From positions 3,083,501 to 3,147,500 of the forward strand of contig NZ_CP030126.1 of NCBI RefSeq assembly GCF_003568845.1: 64,000 nucleotides of DNA, written 5' to 3'. The notes under the pieces were generated by a model. The model was not told where the DNA came from, searched no databases, and saw nothing but the letters and a program-made list of their open reading frames with translations. The translations under genes were made by a program, and so were the position numbers. Shown here piece after piece: positions 7,990 to 15,922 of this stretch. Position 1 is the first letter of the stretch. Each line of letters opens with the position of its first letter. The DNA is from Indioceanicola profundi. GTDB taxonomy: Bacteria; Pseudomonadota; Alphaproteobacteria; Azospirillales; Azospirillaceae.

Positions 7990-8664
7990 TCACGCGTGCT
8001 TCAGCCGGCGCTCCCAGTGCTGCACCAGCTTGGTCAGCACGGTGTTCAGGATCAGGTAGATGGCGCCGGCGATGACGAACACCTCCACCGGCTGGAAGGT
8101 GCGGGCGGCGATGGCGCGGGCCGCACCCGTCAGCTCCATCAGCGTGATGGTGGAGGCGAGGGAGCTGGCCTGCACCATCTGGATCACCTCGTTGCCATAG
8201 GCCGGCAGAGCCTGGCGGAAGGCCTGGGGCAGGATGATGCGGCGGTAGAGCAGGAAGCCGGACATGCCCACCGAGCGCGCCGCCTCGATCTGGCCGAAAT
8301 GGACCGAGCGGATGCCGCCGCGGATGATCTCCCCGGTATAGGCGGCGCTGTTCAGGGTCAGCGCCAGGATGGCGCACCAGTAGGGTTCCCGCAGGAAGGG
8401 CCAGAGCACGCTGTCCCGCACCGCCTCGAACTGGCCGATGCCGTAATAGATCAGGAAAAGCTGCACCAGCAGCGGGGTGGAGCGGAAAACGAACACATAG
8501 CCGCCCACCAGCGCCGACAAGGGGCGGAAGCCGGACAGGCGGGCCATCGCCACCCCGACCGCCAGCACCAGCCCCAGCAGCAGGGACAGCGCCACGAGCT
8601 GCACCGTCAGCACGGCCCCGGACAGGAGTTGCGGCAGGCTGGACAGGATCAGGTCGATATTCAT
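7990..8664 (-). CDS. polar amino-acid ABC transporter permease (HisM-type)
   Basis: A 224-residue inner-membrane permease with about five transmembrane helices. It has the amino-acid-family binding-protein-dependent transport loop near the C-terminus (GYGNEVIQMVQASSLAS-type segment after FRQALPA) and the EAARSVGMSGFLLYRRIILPQA coupling helix region that contacts the ATPase. Paired with the similar permease just upstream (15-base gap), it would form the heteromeric channel of a His/Lys/Arg/ornithine-type importer. It is the last gene of the operon ATPase - binding protein - permease - permease. The ATG at 8664 is preceded by the purine-rich AAAGGAGGAGC, a strong ribosome-binding site. Confidence 0.9.
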   Translation of the reverse strand: MNIDLILSSLPQLLSGAVLTVQLVALSLLLGLVLAVGVAMARLSGFRPLSALVGGYVFVFRSTPLLVQLFLIYYGIGQFEAVRDSVLWPFLREPYWCAILALTLNSAAYTGEIIRGGIRSVHFGQIEAARSVGMSGFLLYRRIILPQAFRQALPAYGNEVIQMVQASSLASTITLMELTGAARAIAARTFQPVEVFVIAGAIYLILNTVLTKLVQHWERRLKHA

Positions 8665-8679
8665 TGCCCTGCTCCTCCT

Positions 8680-9390
8680 TTAGCCCGCGACCCGGCGCAC
8701 GCCGCGCTCGGACCGCCGCTCCGCCCAGCGGAAGGCGGCTTCCGAGCCGGTGGTCAGCGCCATATAGATCACCGCCGCGGCGACATAGAAGGTGAAGGGG
8801 TCCCGCGTCGCGCCAGCGGCCACATGGGCGGTGCGCATCAACTCCGCCAGGGCCGTGACGCTGACCAAGGCCGTGTCCTTGAGGGTGAGCTGCCAGACAT
8901 TGCCCAGGCCGGGCAGGGCGAAGCGCAGCGCCTGGGGGATCAGGACCCGGCGCAGGATCAGGAATCGGTGCATGCCCAGCGACAGCGCCGCCTCGATCTG
9001 GCCCTTGGGCACGGCCTGCACAGCGCCCCGGATCACCTCCGCCGAATAGGCGCCGGATACGATGCCCACGGCGGCGACGCCCACGGCGAATGCCGACAGC
9101 TCGACCCGTCCGCCATAGCCGAAAACACCGGCCACCCAGGTGACAAGCCCAGCCCCGCCGAAGAACAGCAGCCAGATGATCAGCAGCGCCGGCACTCCGC
9201 GGACCACCACCGTGTAAGTGCCGGCAACGGCGCGCAGCACCGGGCCGCCGGCCAGCTTCGCCGCCGCCGCCAGGGAGCCCAGCAGGATGCCCACCGCATA
9301 GGACAGCAGCGCCACCGCGATGGTGACCCCGGCCCCGCGCAGCATCTCATCCCCCCAGCCGGTGGGACCGAAACTCAACAGCTCGAACAT
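8680..9390 (-). CDS. polar amino-acid ABC transporter permease (HisQ-type)
   Basis: A 236-residue inner-membrane permease of the HisMQ/GlnP family: several hydrophobic helices, the EAALSLGMHRFLILRRVLIPQALR coupling region and the following LPGLGNVWQLTLKDTALVS loop. The start at 9390 (MFELLSFGPTGWG) fits the family, where the first helix begins after a short N-terminus; the longer in-frame ATG at 9438 would run through an intergenic hairpin. It works with the adjacent HisM-type permease, the lipoprotein binding protein and the ATPase encoded upstream. Confidence 0.88.
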   Translation of the reverse strand: MFELLSFGPTGWGDEMLRGAGVTIAVALLSYAVGILLGSLAAAAKLAGGPVLRAVAGTYTVVVRGVPALLIIWLLFFGGAGLVTWVAGVFGYGGRVELSAFAVGVAAVGIVSGAYSAEVIRGAVQAVPKGQIEAALSLGMHRFLILRRVLIPQALRFALPGLGNVWQLTLKDTALVSVTALAELMRTAHVAAGATRDPFTFYVAAAVIYMALTTGSEAAFRWAERRSERGVRRVAG

Positions 9391-9425
9391 GGGCGGGGAT
9401 GGTCTCCGGGGGATGCTGTGGAAAA

Positions 9426-9448
9426 CCCTCTCCCGCAAGGGGAGAGGG
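9426..9448 (-). terminator. intercistronic hairpin with U-run between binding-protein and permease genes
   Basis: CCCTCTCC (9426-9433) and GGAGAGGG (9441-9448) form a stem around a short loop. Read on the minus strand it is followed by TTTTCC. Placed just after the abundant-product gene for the binding protein and before the permeases, it probably acts as a partial terminator or 3'-end stabiliser, which is common in ABC import operons. The same motif is also a widespread short repeat. Confidence 0.6.
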
Positions 9449-9480
9449 GAATGGGCGAGGGGCCTTCCCCGCGTTCAAGC

Positions 9481-10356
9481 TCAATGCATCGATGCGTCGA
9501 AGCCGAACCACTGCTCGGCCATCTGGCGGATGGTGCCGTCCTCCTTCATGGCGGCGATGGTGTCGTTCAGGGCGGCGAGCAGGCGCGGCTCGTCCTTGCG
9601 GACGGCGATGCCGATACCCTGGCCGAAGACGCCGCCGTCGAAGCCCGGCCCGATATAGCCCGCATTCTGGCCCGCCGGGCTGTTCAGGAAGGGCGACCAG
9701 GCCACGGCGTCCGCAAGCCCGGCGTCGATGCGGCCGGCGGACAGGTCCAGGGCCAGATTCTCCTGCGTGTCGTAGCGGCGGATGCTCACCACGTCGCCCA
9801 GGTAGGTGTCCAGAAAATTGGCGTGGATGGTGGCGACCTGCACGCCCACCGTCTTGCCCTTCAGCGCTTCCTTCATCTGGTCGATGGCGGTCTGCTCCAC
9901 CGGGTCGATGACGGTCAGGTTCACCCGCTCCAGCCCGGTGTCGAGCTGGTGCAGCGGGCTGTCGTTCAGCGCCACGAAATAGCCCGGCGTGGTGGCGTAG
10001 CCGGTGGTGAAGTCCACCACCTGCTGCCGCTCCGTCGTGATCGACATGCCGGCCATGATGGCGTCATAGCGCCCGGCCTGGAGGCCGGGAATGATGCCGT
10101 CCCAGTTCTGGGCCGTGATCTGGCACGCCACCTCCAGGCGGCGGCAGATCTCGTTCGCCAGATCGATCTCGAACCCGATCAGCTTTCCACTGGGATCGGT
10201 CATGTTGTAGGGCGGGTAGGCGCCTTCCGTCGCGATGCGGAGCGGATCGGGCACGGGCGTGTCCACCCCCGCCTGTCCGCTCGGCTGGTCGTCACCGCAC
10301 CCGGCCAGCGCCAAGGTGGCGGCCAGCGCCAGCGCCGCGGCGATCCTCTTCTTCAT
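9481..10356 (-). CDS. amino-acid ABC transporter substrate-binding lipoprotein
   Basis: A 291-residue periplasmic binding protein of the family 3 solute-binding group. The N-terminus MKKRIAAALA... ends in a lipobox LALAGC with the lipidated Cys20. The mature protein shows LRIATEGAYPPYN, GFEIDLANEICRRL and WDGIIPGLQAGRYDAIMAGMSIT, the standard ligand-pocket motifs, with the Arg/Asp pattern of the lysine-arginine-ornithine/histidine subgroup. It delivers a polar, probably basic, amino acid to the two permeases encoded downstream. A hairpin with a T-run follows the gene. Confidence 0.9.
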   Translation of the reverse strand: MKKRIAAALALAATLALAGCGDDQPSGQAGVDTPVPDPLRIATEGAYPPYNMTDPSGKLIGFEIDLANEICRRLEVACQITAQNWDGIIPGLQAGRYDAIMAGMSITTERQQVVDFTTGYATTPGYFVALNDSPLHQLDTGLERVNLTVIDPVEQTAIDQMKEALKGKTVGVQVATIHANFLDTYLGDVVSIRRYDTQENLALDLSAGRIDAGLADAVAWSPFLNSPAGQNAGYIGPGFDGGVFGQGIGIAVRKDEPRLLAALNDTIAAMKEDGTIRQMAEQWFGFDASMH

Positions 10357-10474
10357 TCCATACCCTTTCCCTGCTCGAAGTCCCCGTTCCGGCGGGGGTC
10401 GTTGAACTTGATGCGTCCGGATTTTCCGTTCCGCCGCCGCCCATGGTCAAGGCCCGCGGGGCGCGGCATTGCGC

Positions 10475-11266
10475 CTACACCCGCGCTTCGCGCATCAGGA
10501 ATTGGCGGCAGCGTTCAGAGGCGGGATTGTTGAACACCGCCTCGGGCGTTCCTTCCTCTTCCACCCGGCCCTGGTGCAGGAAGACCACCTTGCTGGCGAC
10601 CTCACGGGCGAAGGCCATCTCGTGGGTCACGATCAGCATGGTGTTGCCTTCCTCCGCCAGATCGCGGATGACGCGCAGCACCTCGCCCACCAGCTCGGGG
10701 TCCAGCGCGCTGGTCGGCTCGTCGAACAGCATCACCTTCGGCTCCATCGCCAGCATGCGGGCGATGGCGGCGCGCTGCTGCTGCCCGCCGGAAAGCTGCT
10801 GGGGATAGGCGTTCCGCTTCTCCGCCAGCCCGACCTTGGCCAGCAGCATCTCCGCCCGCGCCACGGCCTCCGCCCTGGGCTGCTTCAGCACATGCACCGG
10901 CGCTTCGATCACGTTTTCCAGCACGGTCATGTGGGTCCAGAGATTGAAGCTCTGGAACACCATGCCGAGCCGGCGGCGGATGCTGTCGACCTGGGCGCGA
11001 TCGGCGGGCCTGGCCTTGCCGTCCTTGGCTGGCTGCATCCGGATCAGCTCGCCGGTGATCCAGACCTTGCCGCTGTCCGGCACCTCCAGCAGGTTGATGC
11101 AGCGCAGGAAGGTGCTCTTCCCCGATCCGGATGAGCCGATCAGGGCGACCACGTCCCCCTCCCGCGCCGTCAGCGAAATGCCTTTCAGCACCTCCAGCTC
11201 ACCGAAGCTCTTGTGCAGATCCTCGACCAGGATGGCGGGGGTTTCGTCGGATGTGAGCAGGGACAT
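10475..11266 (-). CDS. amino-acid ABC transporter ATP-binding protein (HisP/GlnQ-type)
   Basis: A 263-residue ABC ATPase: Walker [11 protein letters not shown]-loop VFQSFNLW, signature [15 protein letters not shown], Walker [14 protein letters not shown] and the switch His in IVTHEMAF. HisP-like proteins carry the same short insertion after Walker A ([17 protein letters not shown]). The ATG at 11266 (MSLLTSDE) is the family-sized start; the longer frame upstream has no coding character. First gene of the importer operon, transcribed away from the unknown gene at 11413. Confidence 0.93.
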   Translation of the reverse strand: MSLLTSDETPAILVEDLHKSFGELEVLKGISLTAREGDVVALIGSSGSGKSTFLRCINLLEVPDSGKVWITGELIRMQPAKDGKARPADRAQVDSIRRRLGMVFQSFNLWTHMTVLENVIEAPVHVLKQPRAEAVARAEMLLAKVGLAEKRNAYPQQLSGGQQQRAAIARMLAMEPKVMLFDEPTSALDPELVGEVLRVIRDLAEEGNTMLIVTHEMAFAREVASKVVFLHQGRVEEEGTPEAVFNNPASERCRQFLMREARV

Positions 11267-11412
11267 GGGGGCGGGGCAGGGACGCGGCTGTGGGGGCATG
11301 ACCCGGCAAGCTATCCCGCCAAGCGTCTGCAAGCAAAGCCATTTGCGCGCGGCGGAGATTCCCCAGGTGCGAACGGGCGTGGTATCCTGCGCCGGCTTCC
11401 GACCGCCAGGGC

Positions 11413-12390
11413 ATGAGAGAGATGAGCGGCATCCAGCCGGGTCCAAACCGCAGCACGCATTTCCTGTTCGAACACAAGGTCTTTACCGTCGAAGGATGCC
11501 GGTTCGTCCTCTCCCGCTCCACGGAGGAGCCGGTGATGATGTTGAAACTGGGCAAGCTCGATGCGGAAGTGCCGGTCGAGCGGCTGTACGGCGAGTTCAA
11601 GATCGACCCCAAGGGCTTCGACGGCCAGCTTCTGAAAATGGTGGTCAACGGGCTGAACTATGTGCGCGAAATCCGGCCCGGCGACACGATCCCCAATGAG
11701 CTGATCGACGGCACGGCGAGCTGGCGGGTGGATGAGCGCCACTATCTGATCGCCAAAGGGCGGTTGACGGTGCAGCTCGTGACCTGGCTGACCGGGGGCG
11801 AGACGGTGATCTCCAGCCCGGCGGAGCTCGAGCAGATCGTCGAGGACCCGACCACCAAGGCCCGCGTCAACGAAGCCTTCCGCGTCATCGCGGACAAGCT
11901 GGCCATCAGCGGCGACCCGGAGGTGGTGGTGGAGCAGCGGATCGAGACGCTGGCGAAGGAGCTGGCCTTTATCGAGGCGCTGCGGGAACGCATGGGCCAG
12001 CTCGCGGTGATCCGCCGCGGGCTGGAAGCCGCCCACCGCATCTATAAGAATGAGCGCACGGTGCGGGAGGAGATCGTGCGCATGCAGTCCCTGTCCCTGC
12101 CGCCGATCACCGACCTGGAGGGCCGCTTCGCCCAGGTGGACGCCCAGACCGGCGAAATCCTGGCGATGCTGAACAAGTTCGAACAGAACGTCAGCTATAT
12201 CCGGGAGATGCGGGACGATCTGCACCAGTCCCTGATGCCCTGGGACGAGCTGCTGGACGGCTGGCAGGAGGTGGCGCTGGACAAGGGGCCGGCGCTGGAG
12301 GCGTTGCTGAAGAAGACCTATCAGCACCTTGCCCGCAAATACAGCCAAGCCAGCCACTGGCGTCTGGCGAACCGCGCCGCGCCACGCTGA
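11413..12390 (+). CDS. conserved-looking protein of unknown function (coiled-coil C-terminal half)
   Basis: A 325-residue soluble protein I do not recognise. The N-terminal ~110 residues are mixed beta ([41 protein letters not shown]). The centre is charged and helical, and the C-terminal third (about 180-300) is largely heptad-like helix with [21 protein letters not shown], followed by [17 protein letters not shown]. There is no signal peptide, membrane segment or enzymatic motif. G+C and codon use match the neighbours, so it is a genuine resident gene. It stands alone: divergent from the ABC operon and followed by 1 kb of repeats. An alternative ATG lies at 11422. Confidence 0.7.
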   Translation: MREMSGIQPGPNRSTHFLFEHKVFTVEGCRFVLSRSTEEPVMMLKLGKLDAEVPVERLYGEFKIDPKGFDGQLLKMVVNGLNYVREIRPGDTIPNELIDGTASWRVDERHYLIAKGRLTVQLVTWLTGGETVISSPAELEQIVEDPTTKARVNEAFRVIADKLAISGDPEVVVEQRIETLAKELAFIEALRERMGQLAVIRRGLEAAHRIYKNERTVREEIVRMQSLSLPPITDLEGRFAQVDAQTGEILAMLNKFEQNVSYIREMRDDLHQSLMPWDELLDGWQEVALDKGPALEALLKKTYQHLARKYSQASHWRLANRAAPR

Positions 12391-12426
12391 CATTTGCGGC
12401 GCAGACACCATTCGATACCGGGCAAC

Positions 12427-12859
12427 GTAGGTCGGTCACGCGCAGCGTGGCCGACAACCATCCGGGCCATTCGGTGCTGTTCTTCCTGTGGGGAGAGCTT
12501 GTCTGGGTTTTGGAAAGGATGAATAGGATGAATGGGATGGCGCGCTGGACCGGCGGAGCCAATTCTGTATCACCAGCCCGCACCGGCGGATGAGATGCTC
12601 TCCCTCATCCTATCCATCCTATTCATCCTTTCCTGATTCCAGACCGTCTGCCGGAGCCTGCGCGTGCAGAGTCGAATGGATGGGCTGGTGACATCTCGAA
12701 AGATGAAAATGATGAAGAGGATGAAAATGATGGTGCGGGGCCATTCGGCTTCCGCCTCAGCTCCTGCCCGGTCTTGAGCACTGCTTGCGGCGCTCCCGGT
12801 CCATCATTTTCATCCTTTCCATCTTTTTCATCATTCATGATGTCTCGGACCTCGATGCC
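12427..12859. repeat. modular three-hairpin intergenic repeat, copy A
   Basis: About 430 bases, markedly richer in A+T than the flanking genes, made of three inverted-repeat modules joined by conserved spacers. Module 1 (12432-12454): TCGGTCACGC pairs with GCGTGGCCGA around GCA. Module 2 (12512-12633): long arms built of GGATGAATAGGAT-like units and their complement. Module 3 (12690-12844): arms built of GATGAAAATGATG-like units and their complement. The same order is seen in copy B (12960-13391) and copy C (24364-24778). In copy A the ~68 bases inside module 2 (12539-12606) are the reverse complement of those in B and C. The element lies between convergent genes, and no protein is supported in it. 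Confidence 0.9.
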
Positions 12860-12875
12860 GAAGCGCAGACACTCC

Positions 12876-12905
12876 TGTCGGCTACGCTGCGCGTGACTGA
12901 CCTAC
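12876..12905. repeat. isolated inverted copy of module 1 of the modular repeat
   Basis: The 30 bases from TGTCGGCTACG to TGACTGACCTAC are the reverse complement, with a few changes, of the module 1 sequence GTAGGTCGGTCACGC... that opens copies A, B and C. It sits between copies A and B facing the opposite way. The rest of the gap 12906-12959 shows no feature. Confidence 0.7.
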
Positions 12906-12959
12906 TCCGGACATAGGTCCGTAGCGGCCCCGCCGCCTGGGCTCGTACACCGCAGAGCC

Positions 12960-13391
12960 GTAGGTCGGTCACGCGTAGCGTGGCCGACAGCCATCCGAGC
13001 CGTTCGACGCTTTTCTCCCTATGGGAAGAGCCGGTCTGGGTTTTGGGAAAGGATGAATAGGATGGATGGGATAACGGAGTGCTCATCATCCGTCAGTGCA
13101 GGCTGATGGCTGAGGACTGGCTCCGCCGGTCCAGCGCGCCATCCCATTCATCCTATTCATCCTTGCCAGATAACCAACCATCCCTCACGGCCTGCGCGAA
13201 CAGCGCCCAATGGCCGGGCCAGTGACATCTAGAAAGATGAAAATGATGAAGAGGATGAAAATGATGAAGCCGGTCCATTCGGCTACAGATCAGCCCTGCC
13301 CGGTCTTGATCACCGCCTGCGGCGCGGCCGGTCGATCATCTTCATCCTTCCTATCCTTTTCATCCTTCTAAATGTCTCGGACCCCAATGCC
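12960..13391. repeat. modular three-hairpin intergenic repeat, copy B
   Basis: Same architecture as copy A: module 1 hairpin at the left end, module 2 at 13047-13163 with GGATGAATAGGAT arms, module 3 at 13224-13376 with GATGAAAATGATG arms, ending in TGTCTCGGACC as copy A does. The interior of module 2 (13073-13140) has the CGGTCCAGCGCGCC end next to the right arm, as in copy C and opposite to copy A. With copy A it fills the 1034-base gap between the gene ending at 12390 and ccmI, which converge here. I see no other gene in that gap. Confidence 0.9.
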
Positions 13392-13424
13392 TGACATCGC
13401 AAAGCCGGCTTCCCGGCCGCCGCC

Positions 13425-14858
13425 TTACCCCTGCGGCAGCGCGTCGAGCTGGCGTTTCAGCTCGGCATGGTCGGGACTGGCTTCCGGGATGATGCCCAGC
13501 AGCTTGGTCCACAGCTCCCGCGCCCTGCCGGATTCGCCGCGCCGGGCGGCGTCGGCCCCCAGATAGTAGAGCGCCTGCGGGTTGGCGGGGTCGAGTTCCA
13601 GCACTTTTGCAAGGGCGTCGATGAAGCCCTGGGCCGGAACCTCCGCCCCGTCCGCGGCATCCGCCTCCGCCAGGGCGCGGGCGTAATCCAGCCAGATGTC
13701 GGTGCGGTCGGGCGCAGCCTCTGTCGCCCGGCGCAGGGCCTCCGCGGCCGCTGCCGGTTCGCCCAGCACGCCGCGGGCGCGGGCGAGGCGACGCCAGCCC
13801 TCCGCATCGCCGGGATTCTCCTCCAGCCGGGCCTGCAGCCCCTCGACCATGGAGCGGATGACGGCCTGCTGCTCCTCCGGCGGAAGATTTGCCATCTCCT
13901 GCATCTGCTCCGGCGTCAGCAGGGGGGCCGCATTGCCGCCGTTGTCCGTGGGCGTGCCGGCCTGGGGCTGGCCGGCGCCGACGGGGGGCAGGGGGTCCGG
14001 CGTGGCCTCTACCGGGTCGATGCCGACCTGGGTGGCGACATCGTGGATGCGCTGGCGCAGCAGCGGCACCCAGGGCGCGTCGGCCGGGCTGCGGCGCATC
14101 AGCTCCGCCCAGCGGCCGATCGCGCCTTGCGGATCGCCGGCCTGCTGCCGCGCCAGCCCCAGATAGAAGGCGGCGCGGGGGTTGCCGGCATCCTGTTCCT
14201 GCACCGCCTCGAAGGCGCGCAACGCCTCCTCGCCCACAATGCCGTCATTGGCCATGACCAGCGCCTCGGCGAAGCTGGACACCAGTTCCGGATCGCCCTG
14301 GGACAGGCCGGCGGCCTTGCGATAAGCCTCCGCCGCCTCCTCATGCCGGCCCATGGCGGCATAGGTCTGGGCGGCCAGGGTCCAGCCCTGAAGGTCGTTC
14401 GGGTCCTCCTGGAGCTTCTGTTCCAGCTTGGCGAGCGCGTCCAGCACCTGCGGCGGCACCGGCGGGCGCTGGGCCTGCTGCTGGGCGAAGGGGACGGAGG
14501 GCAGCTCCGGCCGGCCGATCTGGATATAGATCAGCAGTGCCGCCAGCGGTAACAGCACGACCATGCCCACGGCCAGCTTATGGCTGGGGCCGGTGGCCGG
14601 TGCGGCTCCATCCCCGCCGGCCCTGTCGGCGGTGGCCAGCAGGCGGCGGCCCACCTCGGCGCGGGCGGCCTTGGCCTGCTCCGGCGTCAGCACGCCGCGC
14701 TGGAGGTCGCGCTCGATCTCCTCCACCTGATCCTTGTAGACCTTGCGGGCATAGTCGGCGGGGCCGGTCTGATCGACCGGCGGGCGCAGCAGGGGGCGCA
14801 GCAGGAGCAGCAGCACGATGGCGGTCAGAACCGCCGCCCCGATCCAGAAACCGATCAT
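13425..14858 (-). CDS. ccmI: c-type cytochrome biogenesis protein CcmI (TPR chaperone)
   Basis: A 477-residue membrane protein: an N-terminal transmembrane helix (about 2-22), a cytoplasmic loop with [19 protein letters not shown] typical of the CcmI N-terminal domain, a second helix near 95-112, then a long periplasmic region with several TPR units (for example [24 protein letters not shown]). CcmI presents apocytochrome c to the CcmFH heme-ligation complex. Its ATG overlaps the ccmH stop by four bases, and it is the last gene of ccmC-D-E-F-G-H-I. The long TPR tail corresponds to the fused NrfG/CycH-type arrangement of alphaproteobacteria. Confidence 0.93.
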   Translation of the reverse strand: MIGFWIGAAVLTAIVLLLLLRPLLRPPVDQTGPADYARKVYKDQVEEIERDLQRGVLTPEQAKAARAEVGRRLLATADRAGGDGAAPATGPSHKLAVGMVVLLPLAALLIYIQIGRPELPSVPFAQQQAQRPPVPPQVLDALAKLEQKLQEDPNDLQGWTLAAQTYAAMGRHEEAAEAYRKAAGLSQGDPELVSSFAEALVMANDGIVGEEALRAFEAVQEQDAGNPRAAFYLGLARQQAGDPQGAIGRWAELMRRSPADAPWVPLLRQRIHDVATQVGIDPVEATPDPLPPVGAGQPQAGTPTDNGGNAAPLLTPEQMQEMANLPPEEQQAVIRSMVEGLQARLEENPGDAEGWRRLARARGVLGEPAAAAEALRRATEAAPDRTDIWLDYARALAEADAADGAEVPAQGFIDALAKVLELDPANPQALYYLGADAARRGESGRARELWTKLLGIIPEASPDHAELKRQLDALPQG

Positions 14859-15373
14859 AGCCGTGCCGTATCCCCGGTATTGCCCGCGTGGCCGCGGTTG
14901 TTCTCGTCATCACCGCCGGCCATCATCGCCTCCAGCCGCCTCTCCTCATCCGCGGTCAGCGGAGCGGCGGCGGTGGTCTCCACCTCCCGCCGACGGCGGT
15001 GCAGGTAGAAGGCGGAACCGGCGCCGGCCAGCACCAGCACCACGGCCGGCCCGAACCAGAGCGCCCAGGTCTCCGGCTTCACCGGCGGGCGCAGCAGCAC
15101 GAAGTCGCCATAACGGGCGTGGATATAGTCCAGCGCCTCCTCATTGCTGTCGCCGGCCGTCAGCCGCTCCCGCACCAGCACGCGCAGGTCGCGGGCCAGC
15201 GGGGCGTTGCTGTCGTCGATGGACTGGTTCTGGCAGACCAGGCAGCGCAGCTCTTTAGAAATCTCCCGCGCCCGCGCCTCCAGCGCCGGATCGGCCAGCC
15301 TCTCATCGGGCATCACGGCCAGCGCGGGTGCGGCCAGCGTCAAAGCGAGGAGCAGGGGGATCAGGCGCTTCAC
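14855..15373 (-). CDS. ccmH: cytochrome c-type biogenesis protein CcmH
   Basis: A 172-residue protein with a signal peptide (cleavage near residue 19-20, ALA), the thiol-redox motif [10 protein letters not shown] (Cys44 and Cys47) and a transmembrane anchor around 105-122. CcmH reduces or holds the CXXCH thiols of apocytochrome c in the periplasm before heme attachment. Length matches the short CcmH of alphaproteobacteria, with the TPR function carried by separate CcmI. Overlaps of four bases on both sides show tight coupling in the ccm operon. Confidence 0.95.
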   Translation of the reverse strand: MKRLIPLLLALTLAAPALAVMPDERLADPALEARAREISKELRCLVCQNQSIDDSNAPLARDLRVLVRERLTAGDSNEEALDYIHARYGDFVLLRPPVKPETWALWFGPAVVLVLAGAGSAFYLHRRRREVETTAAAPLTADEERRLEAMMAGGDDENNRGHAGNTGDTARL

Positions 15374-15900
15374 TTCTGCAGCTCCCGGATCAGCGGGAGG
15401 ATCTTCTCATCCAGGTCGAAGGGCATCAGCGGGCCGACATGGCGGTAGCGGATGCGGCCTTCCGCATCGACGATGTAGGTCTCCGGCACGCCATAGACGC
15501 CCCATTCGATGCCGATGCGCCCGTCCAGGTCTGCGCCGATGCGCTGGTAGGGGTTGCCGAGCTGGGCCAGGAAGCGCTGGCTGTCCTGCGGCTTGTCCTT
15601 GTAGGCGATGCCGTGGATCGTCACCCCCTCCTCCTTGGCCAGGCGCATCAGCAGGGGATGCTCGATCCGGCAGGGGGCGCACCAGCTCGCGAAGACATTG
15701 ACCAACTGCACCCCGCCCTTCAGGTCGGCGGTGGCCAGACCCTGGCCGTTCTCCTGCACCGGCGGCAGCTCGAATTGCGGCACCGGCTGGTCGATCAGGG
15801 CGGAGGGCAGCTCCGACGGGTCGCGGGTCAGGCCCACGGCGAAATAGCCCACCAGCACCAGGAACAGTGCGAAGGGAACGAACAGGATCAGGCGGGGCAT
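15370..15900 (-). CDS. ccmG: thiol:disulfide interchange protein CcmG/DsbE
   Basis: A 176-residue membrane-tethered thioredoxin-fold protein: an N-terminal signal anchor (about 3-23) and the active site [11 protein letters not shown] (Cys74, Cys77) with the later cis-Pro strand [12 protein letters not shown], both hallmarks of CcmG. It reduces apocytochrome or CcmH disulfides in the periplasm. The ATG at 15900 gives the family length. It is placed between ccmF (22-base gap) and ccmH (four-base overlap). Confidence 0.95.
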   Translation of the reverse strand: MPRLILFVPFALFLVLVGYFAVGLTRDPSELPSALIDQPVPQFELPPVQENGQGLATADLKGGVQLVNVFASWCAPCRIEHPLLMRLAKEEGVTIHGIAYKDKPQDSQRFLAQLGNPYQRIGADLDGRIGIEWGVYGVPETYIVDAEGRIRYRHVGPLMPFDLDEKILPLIRELQK

Positions 15901-15922
15901 CGGTTCTTCTTGGTCCTTGCGA

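Noticed and set aside
12623-13089. Short reading frames in the modular repeats (for example 12623-12838 and 12835-13089 on the minus strand)
   Set aside because: They are produced by the GATGAA-like repeat units, differ between copies, and lack ribosome-binding sites and codon bias.
12391-13424. CRISPR array suggested by regularly repeated GATGAA-type units
   Set aside because: The units are short, degenerate and arranged as inverted repeats without constant spacers or cas genes.
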